Assembly (NCBI GenBank): GCA_944989445.1
Contig: CALYLW010000130.1
Location: 2,233,123-2,297,122, forward strand
Source of the DNA: Ampullaceana balthica
Lineage: Eukaryota; Mollusca; Gastropoda; Lymnaeidae
Direction: 5' to 3'
Length of the DNA: 64,000 bases
Part shown: positions 47,952-59,775 of the stretch, one piece after another
Layout: every line of letters starts with the position of its first letter
How positions within the stretch are numbered: the first letter of the stretch is position 1
Position numbers and translations under genes: made by a program
The notes under the pieces: generated by a model
What the model saw: only the letters and a program-made list of their open reading frames with translations
Told to the model about the DNA's origin: nothing
Databases searched by the model: none

Positions 47952-47969
47952 TTTTCGGCGGGCCCCCAC
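47952..47969 (-). other. Putative primer binding site
   Basis: Immediately internal to the 5' LTR the minus strand reads GTGGGGGCCCGCCGAAAA. It starts with TGG one base from the LTR, as usual for a tRNA primer site. Which tRNA it matches was not determined. Confidence 0.55.
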
Positions 47970-48481
47970 TGTGGCGGAGTCGTTGTCTAGGGGTTGAGGT
48001 CCCCCCTTAGCCACAGATATTTACCACGTAGACGGGTAAAAGACTTAGCAACGCTGGGTTGTTTTCTTCCAACATAAGTTTAATGACCTCCAGAAGCTTT
48101 GAACATATTTATGGTACAGTACAATTGGCAGTTTACAGTTGATGGTCATACCATCCAGAGTCCTCGGCCCAGCTTGACCGGATTGGACCACGTTCCCAAA
48201 AACTCCACACTCTATCGTACGTCTTTCACCTGCCTACTACTTGGCAACTTAACACTCTCCCCGCGACACACAATGTCACCCCTATTATACCCCCGTCTTG
48301 TCCGACTGGTTTTGACTGGCCCCTGGGTCAATCACCATGTCTCCCTTTGACCGTGGTCCTGTCAATTCATTACAACTTGCATGTACCTTGAGTTCACCCG
48401 CCCCCCCCGTTCCACGAGGACAAGTGTTCACAACCCCATTTATGCGTAGTCATCCCCACACCACAACATCTGACCGTAACA
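47970..48481 (-). repeat. 5' LTR (512 bp)
   Basis: Nearly identical partner of 42284-42793 with the same TGTGGCGG and CCGTAACA boundaries; it should carry the element's promoter. Confidence 0.9.
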
Positions 48482-49205
48482 GATGGTTGTACACATGGAT
48501 GGTTGTACACATGGACGGTTGTACACATGGATGGTTGTACACATTGATGGTTGGCCACAATGATGATTGGACACATGGATGGTTGGGCACATGGATCGTT
48601 GGACACATGGATGGTAGGAAATATGGATGGTTGGGCACATGGATGGTTGGGCATATGTATGGTTGGGCTCGTGGCTGGTTGGGCACATGGCTGGTTGGAC
48701 ATATGGATGGTTGGCCACATGGATGGTTGGGCACATGGATGGTTGGACACGTGTATGGTTGTACACATGGAAGGTTGGACACATGGATGGTTGGACACAT
48801 GGATGGTTGGACACGTGGATGGTTTTACACATGGATTGTTGGGCACATGGATGGTTGGACACATGGTGGGTTGGACACATGGATGGTTGGACACATGGAT
48901 TGTTGGACACTTGGATGGTTGTACACATGGATAGTTGGACACATGGATGGTTGGACACACGGATGGATGGACACATGGATGGTTGGGCCCATGGATGGTT
49001 GGACACATGAATGGGTGGGCACATGGATGGGTGGGCACATGGATGGTTGGACACATTGATTGTTGGACACATGGATGGTTGGACACATGGATGGTTGTAC
49101 ACATGGATAGTTGGACACATGGATGGTTGGACACATGGATGGTTGGACACATGGATGGTTGGACACATGGATGGTTGGACACAGGGATGGTTGGACACGT
49201 GGATG
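48482..49205. repeat. 16-bp minisatellite, locus 2, right piece
   Basis: About 45 GGTTGGACACATGGAT-type units continuing the array left of the LTR element. ATGG-based frames of up to 300 codons appear on both strands and are artefacts. Confidence 0.95.
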
Positions 49206-49275
49206 TTTCGACCACTGACAGAGAGGGGAGGGGAAGTAAAGTATAATTCGTGAAATCTATAAAAAGACAATAACA

Positions 49276-52105
49276 ATGACCTTTAAAAAGGTCGATTGGT
49301 ATCATTAAATAGTTTTGTCGAGTCTACGCTGGTCGTAAGCGAGACATCAATTGCACATTTCGAAGTGCATATATATATTATGTATATATGTATATACACA
49401 CATATATATACATATATACATATATATGAAAATGTATATAAATATATTTATATATATATTTATATATATCAGTAAATATATAAATGTCAAAGTTTTCTTA
49501 TTTTTAAATATATGAACATATTTAAAATAGGTCTCAAAGTTTTTTTTACAATAAATACCATTAATTGAGAAAACAAAAGCTATTTACGGTAGTTATTTCT
49601 TTAATTTAATTTAAAATCTAAAAGTATAAGTATACTTTTTTTTAAAATATTTTTTTAATTTAAAGTTATCAAATTATTTCCTATTACGATATTAAAGAAA
49701 CACATTTTAAAAATTAAGACTTTTTAATTAATCTTCTTGAGACCAATCTATTCCAACATACATATGTATCGTTGCTTTGTGGGTCTGCGTTAGACTTATA
49801 CAAAATTAATATCTAATTGTTAGTCAATTTAACGTTTTGTCAGTAAAAATTGTATTTATTGTTTTATTTTACTTATTTGATTATTGTGGGTATCTGATTA
49901 TTGTGGGTATCCGATTATTGAGGGTATCTGATTATTGTGGGTATCTGATTATTGTGGGTATCTGATTATTGTGGGTATCTGATTATTGTGGGTATCTGAT
50001 TATTGTGCGTATCTGATTATTGTGGATATCTGATTATTGTGGGTGTCTGATTATTGTGGGTATCTGATTATTGTGGGTATCTGATTATTGTGGGTATCTA
50101 TTTTGAAAAACGTTCTCGCAACTTTCATGTCATAAACTGTCTTGTAAATCGTTGCATCAAATCACGATAGCATAAAACTACAATTTAATTTGCCAAACAA
50201 ATCTATGTATATATTGTAACATTTTATACCTCGGTTGATCCAAATGTAATGGAGAAACTATCTTATTTCTCACTTAAACGCTTGGCTAAATAATTCATAT
50301 TAATTTAATTTTTTAATGATTTTTTAAAAAAAATGTTTTAAAAGAAAATAAAAACTGTAAAAAGTTAACAGAGGAAAGATTATTATCACATTTGATCGAC
50401 CCATGACTTTTTTACACCATTTTGTATTTAATTTTGTAACCACAATAAAGTCTTATTTTAATTATGCCTTACAAATTACGCGGAATAAAGCAGGTTCTGT
50501 TACTTCCATCTTCACAAATATATATGTACAAAACAAATAAGTTTTAACTATATGGATGTAAAACATGCAAAGTTTTTTATTTTCAAATATCCTGAATAAC
50601 TCGTTTTATTTAAGGACTTTTGTTATAGTATCGGACTTGCAATAAAATGGTATTTCCGATAGTGTGGCACCAAAAAGCACCGGTACTAATTTATGTAATT
50701 TACGTAGTAATTCGGACAACTAAGATGGCAATTTAAATACGTCTTTTTTCTTAAAATGATTTTTTTTAAATATACATTAAAAAAGTATTGCAAATAATTT
50801 CAAGAACGTATGTTACTTAAACATTTCATTATCTGTATACAAAAAAGGCTGCGTTGAATTTTAAAATGCAAAGGAAAAAATATTTTTATATTTAATTTAT
50901 TTTGAATTATGAAAACTACAAAATTAAACTATTTACTTTTGTATAAATTATGTCTCATAATGGCTTTTTTTCATTAGACTACTGAAAGGCAAAACGCTGA
51001 ATTCTATTATATCTAAGTGGCGAGCCACTTAACTTCGATCTCTACAACTAGGGATACAATGTTGTTTAATGGTTATGATCTGGCAACGTAAGTTTTTTTC
51101 AACCAAGATCTAGGTTTATTTAACCTTGTCTAGGTTTTATATTTCAAAAATAGCTAAAATTTACCGGTAGTTTTTAAAAATAGTAAATATACGATTTGAG
51201 AGTACGAAAATAAATATGTGCAATTAGCATCCTAAATTTATTAGATTTAAAAATTAAAAAAAAGTAAGCATTAGCCGCTCTATTTTATTACATTATGCTA
51301 TATATATGCCTATGGAACTGAATTCGAAATGTGGAGCTGCTACGGTGCCATCTTCTGAAAAATTATGGTATAAAATAAAACAAATTGAATGAGCAAAAAT
51401 ACTCAATTTTGTTAGACTTTTTGACAAACTTAACAGCTCTATAATTCTATTCTTTCTGCGTGGATAGAATATTCTCTCGAGTTTACACGGTATAGACCAA
51501 AGATAATCTAATACAACCCTCAGATGGACATTGTTATAAAACACCTCTCCTATTCCGTGTGCAACGACTAACATATAAATTCTTGTTCTTTCCGTTCGGA
51601 AACAAACACTCTTTCAATATTTAAAACTCAAATGCATAAATGTAGGACGCAACAATGTTCTGTTTTGAAAAAAAGGAGCGTCTGTAATAGATAAGATAAG
51701 AATGATGCAAAGAATGCTGATAAGATTGCGATTATAAGAGAGATGACACAAGTAATAAATAAATGAATATGTAAGCATATTTTTTGTAAATACATTGTAG
51801 TTATGTAGAACATTAGGGGCCATCCCTAAATACGGAACACACTTATAATTCAAATGAAGTTGAACGATTTATTTCTTAATGTGCGTTTTTCTTAATGAAA
51901 CCAGTAACCTAACATAAAATATAAATAATTACCACTGATAAATTGAAGAATGACGTCCTCAAATATGACCGCGTGAATTTGTCCTAGCAAATACTCATAA
52001 CGGCAAAAAGAAATATTGGTAATAAAGGTATCGGAAATATCGGAAGAAATGAATATATTGTTTTTATATATAATTGTTTCAAGTCTTATCATATATATAT
52101 ATATA
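49276..52105 (+). repeat. Long repeat X, copy 3 (most complete)
   Basis: Begins AATGACCTTTAAAAAGGTCG, contains an AT-rich expansion (49370-49480), the 17-bp array (49875-50100) and all blocks seen in the other copies, and ends CAAGTCTTATC(AT)n. It has neither the Helitron nor the LINE, so it is the empty-site reference. The shared minus-strand frame (51293-51574) is a decaying remnant of unknown origin. Confidence 0.85.
49875..50100. repeat. 17-bp minisatellite inside X copy 3
   Basis: About 13 copies of GGGTATCTGATTATTGT, more than in copy 2. Confidence 0.95.
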
Positions 52106-52109
52106 TATA

Positions 52110-52984
52110 TACTTTTTAATACTTGAATATAAAAAGAGTATTATAAAAATATAACTTTAAGATAGCTTTTAACATAAACGATGTAAACTACTAACAAATG
52201 TTGTGATTATAAATTTTGTTAAAGAATTTCTAACTTTGATTTCTTTGAACAAATATCAACAAAAAAATCCAGAAATATCAGTATAAACTTTTAAGTGTAA
52301 CAAAGAAAAAGAAACCATCAAATGCAAAATATTTCATTTATGGAAAACCACTAATCAAAACTAAAGATGCAAAATATGTATATGTGTAATAATAAATGAG
52401 AAATTATCATGGTATTTCCATGTCAATTAAGAAATTAAAAAAACCTTAGGCTTTATAAAGAGAAACGCTTACATATGTAAAAATAAACTAAAATTTAAAT
52501 GTCCTTGTCTATAACTTTAAGGAATGAAAATAAAATAGACTTGATTTAATTAATTATTTTTAATAGTTAACTGACTCTGATATTTCCTAACTCAGTTTGT
52601 GTCACCCTGGACATTATAAAATTACATTTACATTTAACAAATAATAATTTTTTTAAAACATAGCATTAAACAAATTAAATTTTAAGCTTTTAGTAATTCT
52701 AATTCAAGACGGAACCGTATGTCTATTTTTAAATATATTTTTTACCAACTCCATACGAGATAGCTGATTAAATTTCACACCGAAAGCCTGAGGCAAGTTC
52801 TTAATGCTAAATGAAATGGTAAAAGTCCAGACAACGAAGCACTTGTCCGGGCAGGACTCCAAAGTATTTACAAAATCAAAATGCAGTTCCAACTTCTCTG
52901 GGCGGGGAACGTCGGCTCCCTAAGAGACTCTTCTATGGCGACATACTGATGGACAGAGAGTTTTCGGAGGTCAAACAAAGCACG
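52110..52984. other. Unassigned AT-rich stretch
   Basis: No recognised element ends or exons. The minus-strand frame at 52704-52892 has no domain or splice support. Confidence 0.4.
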
Positions 52985-53547
52985 TGCTATAATGATAACT
53001 GTCTTGTAAATCGTTGAAACAAATCACGATAGCAAAAGCTAACATTTTAATTTGCCAAACAAATCTATGTATATATTGTAACATTTTATATTTAGGTTGA
53101 TCCAAATTTAATAGAGAAACTTTTTATTTCTCACTTAAACGCTTGGCTAAATAATTTATATTAATTTAATTTTTTGTGATTTTTAAAAAAAAATTTAAAA
53201 GAAATAAAAACTGTAAAAGTTAACAGAGGAAAGATTATTATGACATATGATCTACCCATGCATTTTTTACACCAGTTTGTATTTAATTTTGTAACCACAA
53301 TAAAGTCTTATTTTAATTATGCTTATGCTTTACAAATTACGCGGAATAAAGAATGTTCTGATTAATGTATCTATACAAATATACATGTAAAAAAAATATA
53401 TAAGTTTTAACTATATGGATGTAAAACATAAAAAGTTTTTGATTTTCAAATATCCTGAATAACTTGTTTTATTTATAGACTTTTGTTATAGTATCGGACT
53501 TGCAATAAAATGTTATTTCCGATAGTGTGGCACCAAAAATCACCGGT
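52985..53547 (+). repeat. Long repeat X, copy 4, part 1
   Basis: Starts at CTGTCTTGTAAATCGTTG (left-truncated relative to copy 3) and runs to CAAAAATCACCGGT, where the LINE begins. Confidence 0.8.
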
Positions 53548-56101
53548 TGTTGAGCCTTCTCGTCCATGAGGGGCATCTACCGATCATCGTCGGCGTCTGC
53601 GATTCCTCCAAGGGCATAGGCCACCTACGAGAGACCTCCAGGCATCTCTATCCTGGGCCAGCTTCTCCAGGATCTTCCATTCATGGCCAATTCTCTTGAT
53701 GTCTGCCTCCAATTCTCGGCGCCAAGTGTTTCTTGGACGGCCTCTTTTCCGCTTACCCTGTGGGTTCCATTTCAGGGCTTGCTTCGTTGTGTTAGGAGCA
53801 GGTTTCCTTAGTGTATGACCAATCCACCTCCACCGCTTCTGGAGAATCTCTTCCTCAATGGGCTTCTGTTTTGTCCGCTGCCACAGTTCCTGGTTGCTGA
53901 TTTTGTCTGGCCAGTGCATTCTGAGAATCCTTCTTAAACAGTTGTTGATGAAGGACTGGATTCTGGTCAAGTTTACGGCCGTTGTTCTCCATGTCTCGGC
54001 TCCATATAGCAGCACAGGTTTTACCATAGCGTTAAAAATCCTTACTTTTAACTTGCTGCCTAAGTTGTTAGAGACCCAAACATTCTTGAGTTGCTGGAAG
54101 GCTGCTCTTGCTTTTCCGATCCTTATTTTGACGTCCTCATCTGTACCACCTTGCTTATCTACCACGCTGCCAAGGTAAACAAAACTGTCCACCTCCTCAA
54201 GGGCTTCTCCTTCAAGCATAATGGGTGATGTACTGGTGGCATTAACCTTGAGGATTTTACTCTTCCCTTTGTGAATGTTGAGACCCATGCTAGCAGGAGT
54301 GGCTGCGACAATGTTTGTTTTCTCCTGCATCTGTTGTTGGGTATGTGCAAGAAGGGCAAGATCATCAGCAAAGTCAAGATCATCCTGTTGATCCCACAAG
54401 GTCCATTGGATGCCATTCCTTTTCTGCTGTGTAGATGTTTTCATCACCCAGTCAATGGCTAACAGGAAGAGGAATGGTGACAGCAAGCAACCTTGTCTCA
54501 CACCAGTCTTCACCTGGAACGCATCTGTCACCTGCTGGCCATGGATAACTCGGCAGTTTATCCCTTCGTACATGTTTCTGATTATATCCGTAATCTTCTG
54601 TGGCACCCCGTAATGCCTTAGCAATCTCCACAAGGTTTGCCTGTCAACACTGTCGAAGGCTTTTTCATAGTCAACAAAGTTGACATAGAGCGGTGAGTTC
54701 CACTCTAGTGACTGCTCTAGAATGATGCGCAGTGTCGCTATCATTGTCCGTGCAGGATCTGTTGGTGCGAAAGCCAGCTTGTTCGTCCCGCAACAGAGGG
54801 TCTACAGCGTTTTTCATCCTGTTAAGTAGTACACGGTTGAAAACCTTTCCTGGGATGGACAGCAGGGTGATCCCCCTGTAGTTCGAGCAGGAGCTTAAGT
54901 CTCCCTTCTTTGGGATCTTGATAAGGTATCCCTCTTTCCAATCGGAAGGAACTTGCTCCTCTTCCCATATCTTCATAAACAGAGGGTGTAGCATTTCCAC
55001 ACTGGTTTCCAAGTCCGCCTTCAGTGCCTCTGCTGGGATGCCATCAGGTCCCGCAGCCGTTCCATTTCTGAGTTGTTTAATGGCCCTGCTAATCACTTCT
55101 TTGGTGGGACTATTACAGTCAATTAGTAGGTCATTATCGGCTGGTTGAATATCTGGTGAATTCCTTGGTTCAGGCCTGTTTAGGAGCTCTTCAAAGTGCT
55201 CCTTCCATCTCCCTCTCTGTTGCTCCTCACTTGGTATGGTGTTTCCCATTTTGTCCTTTACTGGTCTCTCTACCTTGCTAAATTTCCCTGACAGCGTCTT
55301 AATGGTATCAAACAGTTCTCTCATGTTCCCCTGGTGAGCTGCATCCTCTGCTTCTTTAGCAAGTTTATCAACAAATTCCTTCTTGTCCCTCTTGATGCTT
55401 TTCTTAACTTCCTTATTTGCATCTGCATACTCCTTCTGGGCCTTGTTTTTCTGTGCTCGGGTGCGGCTGTTATTCACTTCTGCTTTCTTCCTTTTACTTT
55501 CTTCTATTTTACTCAGCGTACCTGCTGTCATCCATTCTTTGTGTGCCTGTTTCCTGTTTCCTAGCACTTCTTGGCATGTTGACTGTACTGTTTCTTTCAT
55601 GCTTTGCCATTTCCCTTCGGTGGTTTCATCTTCCAGTATTTCTTGTAGGACTTGGAACTTATTGAATAGTGAGATTTTGAATTCTTCCTTTTTGGCTTGG
55701 TCCTTCAGGAGGGAGGTATTATACCGAGTCCTGCATGCTGTTTGCTCGGTATAATGTCTCTTTAGTTTTAATTTCATCCTGGCCACAAGAAGATGGTGAT
55801 CTGAGGCAACATCAGCTCCCCTCTTAACACGTACGTCTTGGAGAGATCGCCTGAATTTTTTAGAAATACATACATGGTCTATTTGGTTCATCGTTCTCAT
55901 GTCCGGTGAGACCCATGCAGCTTTGTGAATCCTCTTGTGCTGGAAAATACTCCCCCCTATGACCAGGTCTGCTGCGGCACATAGGTCAGCAAACCTCTCA
56001 CCATTGTCGTTCATCTCGCCTATCCCTTGCTGTCCCATAACCTCTTCGTACCCTGTGTTGCTATTGCCGATCTTGGCATTAAAGTCTCCCATGAGGCTCG
56101 T
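53548..56101 (-). mobile_element. 5'-truncated non-LTR retrotransposon (LINE, RTE-like)
   Basis: Minus-strand endonuclease-RT coding sequence with a very short 3' tail (about 36 bp after the stop). It begins in mid-endonuclease, so it is 5'-truncated as LINE insertions often are. The short 3'UTR and overall sequence resemble the RTE-like endonuclease-reverse transcriptases common in invertebrates, though the clade call is tentative. It is inserted in X copy 4. Confidence 0.85.
53584..56101 (-). pseudogene. Endonuclease-reverse transcriptase ORF, truncated and frameshifted
   Basis: The first part (from 56101 down to about 54745) holds the C-terminal APE endonuclease: GDFNAKIG, NQIDHVCISKK and SDHHLLVARM carry the conserved Asn, Asp and His positions. 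A Lys/Glu linker and the RT N-terminal motifs follow (GPDGIPAEALK, NYRGITLLS, QAGFRTNRSCTD). A one-base insertion near 54743 shifts the frame. The second part (54744-53584) continues the RT: FVDYEKAFDSVDR, VRQGCLLSPFLF and the catalytic FADDLALLA box, then a thumb-like region and a C-terminal basic stretch (GKRKRGRPRNTWRRE). The active-site motif is intact but the element cannot make a full protein. Confidence 0.85.
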
Positions 56102-57003
56102 CACTTAAATTCGATCTCTATAACTAGGGATACAATGTCGTTTAATTGTTATGATCACTGCTGCAAACGCTAGGTTTTTTCAACCAAGATCTAGGTTTCT
56201 TTAACCTTGTCTAGATTTTATATTTCAAAAATAGCTAAAATTTATCGTTTTGTTTTTAAAAATAGTAAATATACGATTTGAGAGTACGAAAATAAATACA
56301 TATGTACAATTAACATCCTAAATTTATTAGATTTTTCAAGAAAACAAAGTAAGCATTAGCCGCTCTATCATGTTACTTATGATCTATATTGCTCTATGCA
56401 ACTGAATTCGCAATGTGGAGCTGTTACGATGCCATCTTCTGAAAATTATGGTATAAAATAAAACAACTTGAATGTGCAAAATAATACTCAATTTTATTAG
56501 ACATTTTGACAAACTTAACAGCTCTATAATTCTATTATTACTGCGTTGAGGGAATACTCTCTCTAGTATACACGGTATAGACAAAGATAATCTAATACAA
56601 CCTTCAGATAGACATAGTTATAAAAACACCTCTCCTATTCCGTGTGCAACGACTAACATATAAATTCTTGTTCTTTCCGTTCGGAAACAAACACGCTATC
56701 ATTATTTTAAAACTCAAATAAAAAGACTAGATATAAACAATGCATAAATGTAGGACTCAACAATGTTCTGTTTTTAAAAAAGGAGCGTCTGTAATAGATT
56801 AGATAAGAATGATGCAAAGAATGATGATAAGATTGCCATTATATAGGGAGATGATATGAGTAATGATTAAATGCATTTTAAGCATATTTTTTTTGGAATT
56901 ACCTTGCAGTTATGTAGAACGCAAGGGGCAATACAAAAATACGGAAGACCGTAATCGATTCTTACTTTATAATTCAAATGAAGTTGTACGATTTATTTCT
57001 TAA
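56102..57003 (+). repeat. Long repeat X, copy 4, part 2
   Basis: Resumes CACTTAAATTCGATCTCTATAA and runs to GATTTATTTCTTAA, where Helitron C interrupts. About 341 bp present in copy 3 (50685-51025) are missing at the LINE. Confidence 0.8.
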
Positions 57004-59485
57004 CTAGCAAAATAGCCTTGCTCCGCTGAGGAAATTAGGATTTCAGTTACCGTTGAGAACCAGCGTAATACAAATTCAAAAAAACAATTGATTTTAATCT
57101 GGATCATATCGGATATACTACATATATTAACTTCACCGTCTTGTCTGTCTGTCTGTCGTGGTCCCGCAGAAAAACAAAAAGAAAAGTAAAAAATAACTTC
57201 AAGTAATCCTATCGAGGTGATAATTTAACTTTTGTTTTCGCATGTTACCAATGCAGGAGGGTACTCAAAGTTTCATTCTTCTACCTACATGGGAACATGA
57301 GGAATTTAGTGTTGATTCAGATTTATATAGCCTATATTAGGAAAAAAACGGGTTTGGGCCTCCGGCCACCCAAGAGTGGACATTATAAATTCTTTTTCAC
57401 CAATCATCATCATAAGAGAGACTCAGTAAGTTCACAAAATTTCATGCTTCTACCTTCACAGGAAGTTGGAGAATTAGTGATGAGCTATGTTTGAAATATA
57501 AGAAAAAATAGGTCTCCGGTCTCCAGTAAGTGACAATTATATATATTTTTTTTTACCTTTTAACATCGCGGAATGTTGCTTAACAACTACTCAAATTTTC
57601 ATGCTTCTACCTTCTCTTGAAATAGGAGAATGATTGATTCTTAATTTTTATATAACCCCCATTAGGGGGAAAAAGTTTTTAGGGTCCCCGGCCCCCATGA
57701 GTGTGAATTTCACAATTCGTTTTCGCATGTTACCATTGCGGGTTTGTACTCAAAAACTTCCCAAATTTTAATGCTTCTTCCTACACGGAAAGTTGGAGAA
57801 TTAGTGATAACTCAGATTTTTATATAAGAAAAAAATAAATTCGGGCCCCCGGCTCCCAGTAAGTGAAATATTATATATTTTTTTTTACCTGTCAACATCG
57901 CGAAATGTTAGTTAACAACTACCCAAAGTTCCATGCTTCTACATACACGGGAAAAAGGAGAATTATTGATTTACAGTTTTTATATAGCTCATCTGAGGAA
58001 AAAACTACATTTGCGTCCCCGGAATGTGAAAATTTAAATATTGTTTTCGTTTGTTACCACTACTACTACTCAGAGTTTCTTGCTTCTACCTTCACGGGAA
58101 ATATGACAATTTGTGATTTTCAGTTTTTATATAGCTCATTTAAGGAAAAAACTTTATTTGGGCCACCGGCCCCCAGTATTTGATAATTTAAATATTTTTC
58201 CTGTTGATATCGCGGAAGTGTACTCAACAACTTCCCAAAGTTTCATTCTTCTATCTACTCGCGAAATAGGAGAATTGGTGATTTTAATTTTAATACAGCC
58301 CATATAAGGAAAAAAACTGGTTTTGGGCCCCCGGCCCCCATGAGTGTGAATTTAAAAATTCTTTTATGCCAGTTGTCGTTGCGAGGGGCTACTTAACAAC
58401 TCCCCAAGGTTTCATGCTTCTAACTACACGGGAAGTTGGAGAATTAGTGATGAGTCAGTTTTTAATATAAGAAAAAAAACTACATTTGGGCCCCGGCCCC
58501 AGTAAGTGATAATTTAAATATTTTTTTCGCTTGTTACCATCGCGGAAGTGTACTTATCAACTACCCAGTGTTTCATGCTTCTACCTACACGGGAGATATG
58601 TGAATCTGTGATTTTCAGTTTTTATATAGCTCATAGTAGGAAAAAACTTAATTTGGGCCCCCGGCCCCCAGGAAGTGATAATTTAATTTTTGTTTCGCCC
58701 GTTTCCATCGCGACTTTGTACTCAACAACTTCCCAAAGTTTCATGCTTCTGCCTACTCGGGAAATAGGAGAATTAGTGATTTTCATATTTTATACTCCCC
58801 ATATAAGGGGGGAAAAAGCGTTTTCGGGCCCCCGCCCCCCAAGAGTGTGAATTTTAAAATTCTTATTCGCCAATTATCGTCATGAGAGTGTACTCAGCAA
58901 ATTCCCAAAGTTTCATACTTCTACCTTCACGGGAAGTTGGAGAATAAGGGATGAGTCAGTTTTTTATATCAGAAAAAACTATATTTGGGCCCCCGGCCCC
59001 CAGTAAGTGATAATTTAAATATTTTTTTCTTTTTTTACCATCGCGTAAGTGTACTTATCAACTACCCCAAGTTTCATGCATCTACCTAGACGGAAAATAG
59101 GAGAATTAGCTATTTTTATTTTTTATTTAGCTCATATTAGGAAAAAACTTCATTTCGGCCCCTGGCCCCCGGGAAGTGATAATTTAAATATTTTTTCTTC
59201 CGTTACCAGCGCGGGATTGTACTCAACAACTTCCCATAGTTTCATGCTTCTGCCTACTCGGGAAATAGGAGAATTGGTGATATTCAAATTTTATATAGGC
59301 CATATTAGTAAGCGTTTTTGGGCCCCCGGCCCCCATGAGTGTTCATTTTAAACTTCTTTTACTCCAATTTTCGTCTCGAGAGGCTACTCAACAACTTTCC
59401 AAAGTTTCATGCTTCCACCTACACGGGAAGTTGGAGAATTAGTGATGAATGAGTAAGTCAGGGCTTTGCCTTTTATTAGTATAAA
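57004..59485 (-). mobile_element. Non-autonomous Helitron C (same site as A)
   Basis: The 3' end CTCAGCGGAGCAAGGC is followed by TATTTTG and an intact CTAG at 57004. The 5' end at 59485 reads TTTATACTAATAAAAGGC, with TC decayed to TT. It has about 11 internal units of around 205 bp. End sequences and first units match Helitron A closely (for example GATGAATGAGT...CAGGGCTTTGCC), more than Helitron B. Confidence 0.85.
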
Positions 59486-59775
59486 TTTACGTTTTTCTTA
59501 ATGAAACCAGTAGCCTAACATAAAATATAAATAATTACCACTGATAAATTCAAGAATGACGTCCTCAAATATGACCGCTTGATTTTGTCCTAGCAAATAC
59601 TCATAACGGCAAAAATAATATCGGTAATATCGGTATCGGCAATATCAGAAAAAATGTATATCGGTAGACTCCTAATAATTACGAGTCATAAATTTAAAAA
59701 TGACGTCATCAAATATGATCCCTGTTTTTTTCCTAAAAAATACTCATATCACCAAAAAAATATCGATAATATAGG
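59486..59775 (+). repeat. Long repeat X, copy 4, part 3
   Basis: TTTACGTTTTTCTTAATGAA and the following ATATCGGTAATATCGG tail; cut at the right by a hAT terminus. Confidence 0.75.

Larger units (their letters stand above)
42284..48481 (-). mobile_element. Gag-only LTR retrotransposon
   Basis: Two LTRs of about 511 bp flank 5.2 kb of internal sequence. Orientation is minus, shown by the purine tract next to the left LTR and the Gag frame. Between the LTRs there is one long Gag-like frame (broken by a single TGA) and no frame of protease, reverse transcriptase or integrase size. The LTRs differ at only a handful of positions, so insertion is recent. It must have used enzymes from another element. 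Confidence 0.85.

Noticed and set aside
48394..49305. Frames of 100-300 codons reading MDGWTHGW or [12 protein letters not shown]
   Set aside because: They are translations of the 16-bp minisatellite; since 16 is not a multiple of 3, the frame cycles and every frame stays open.
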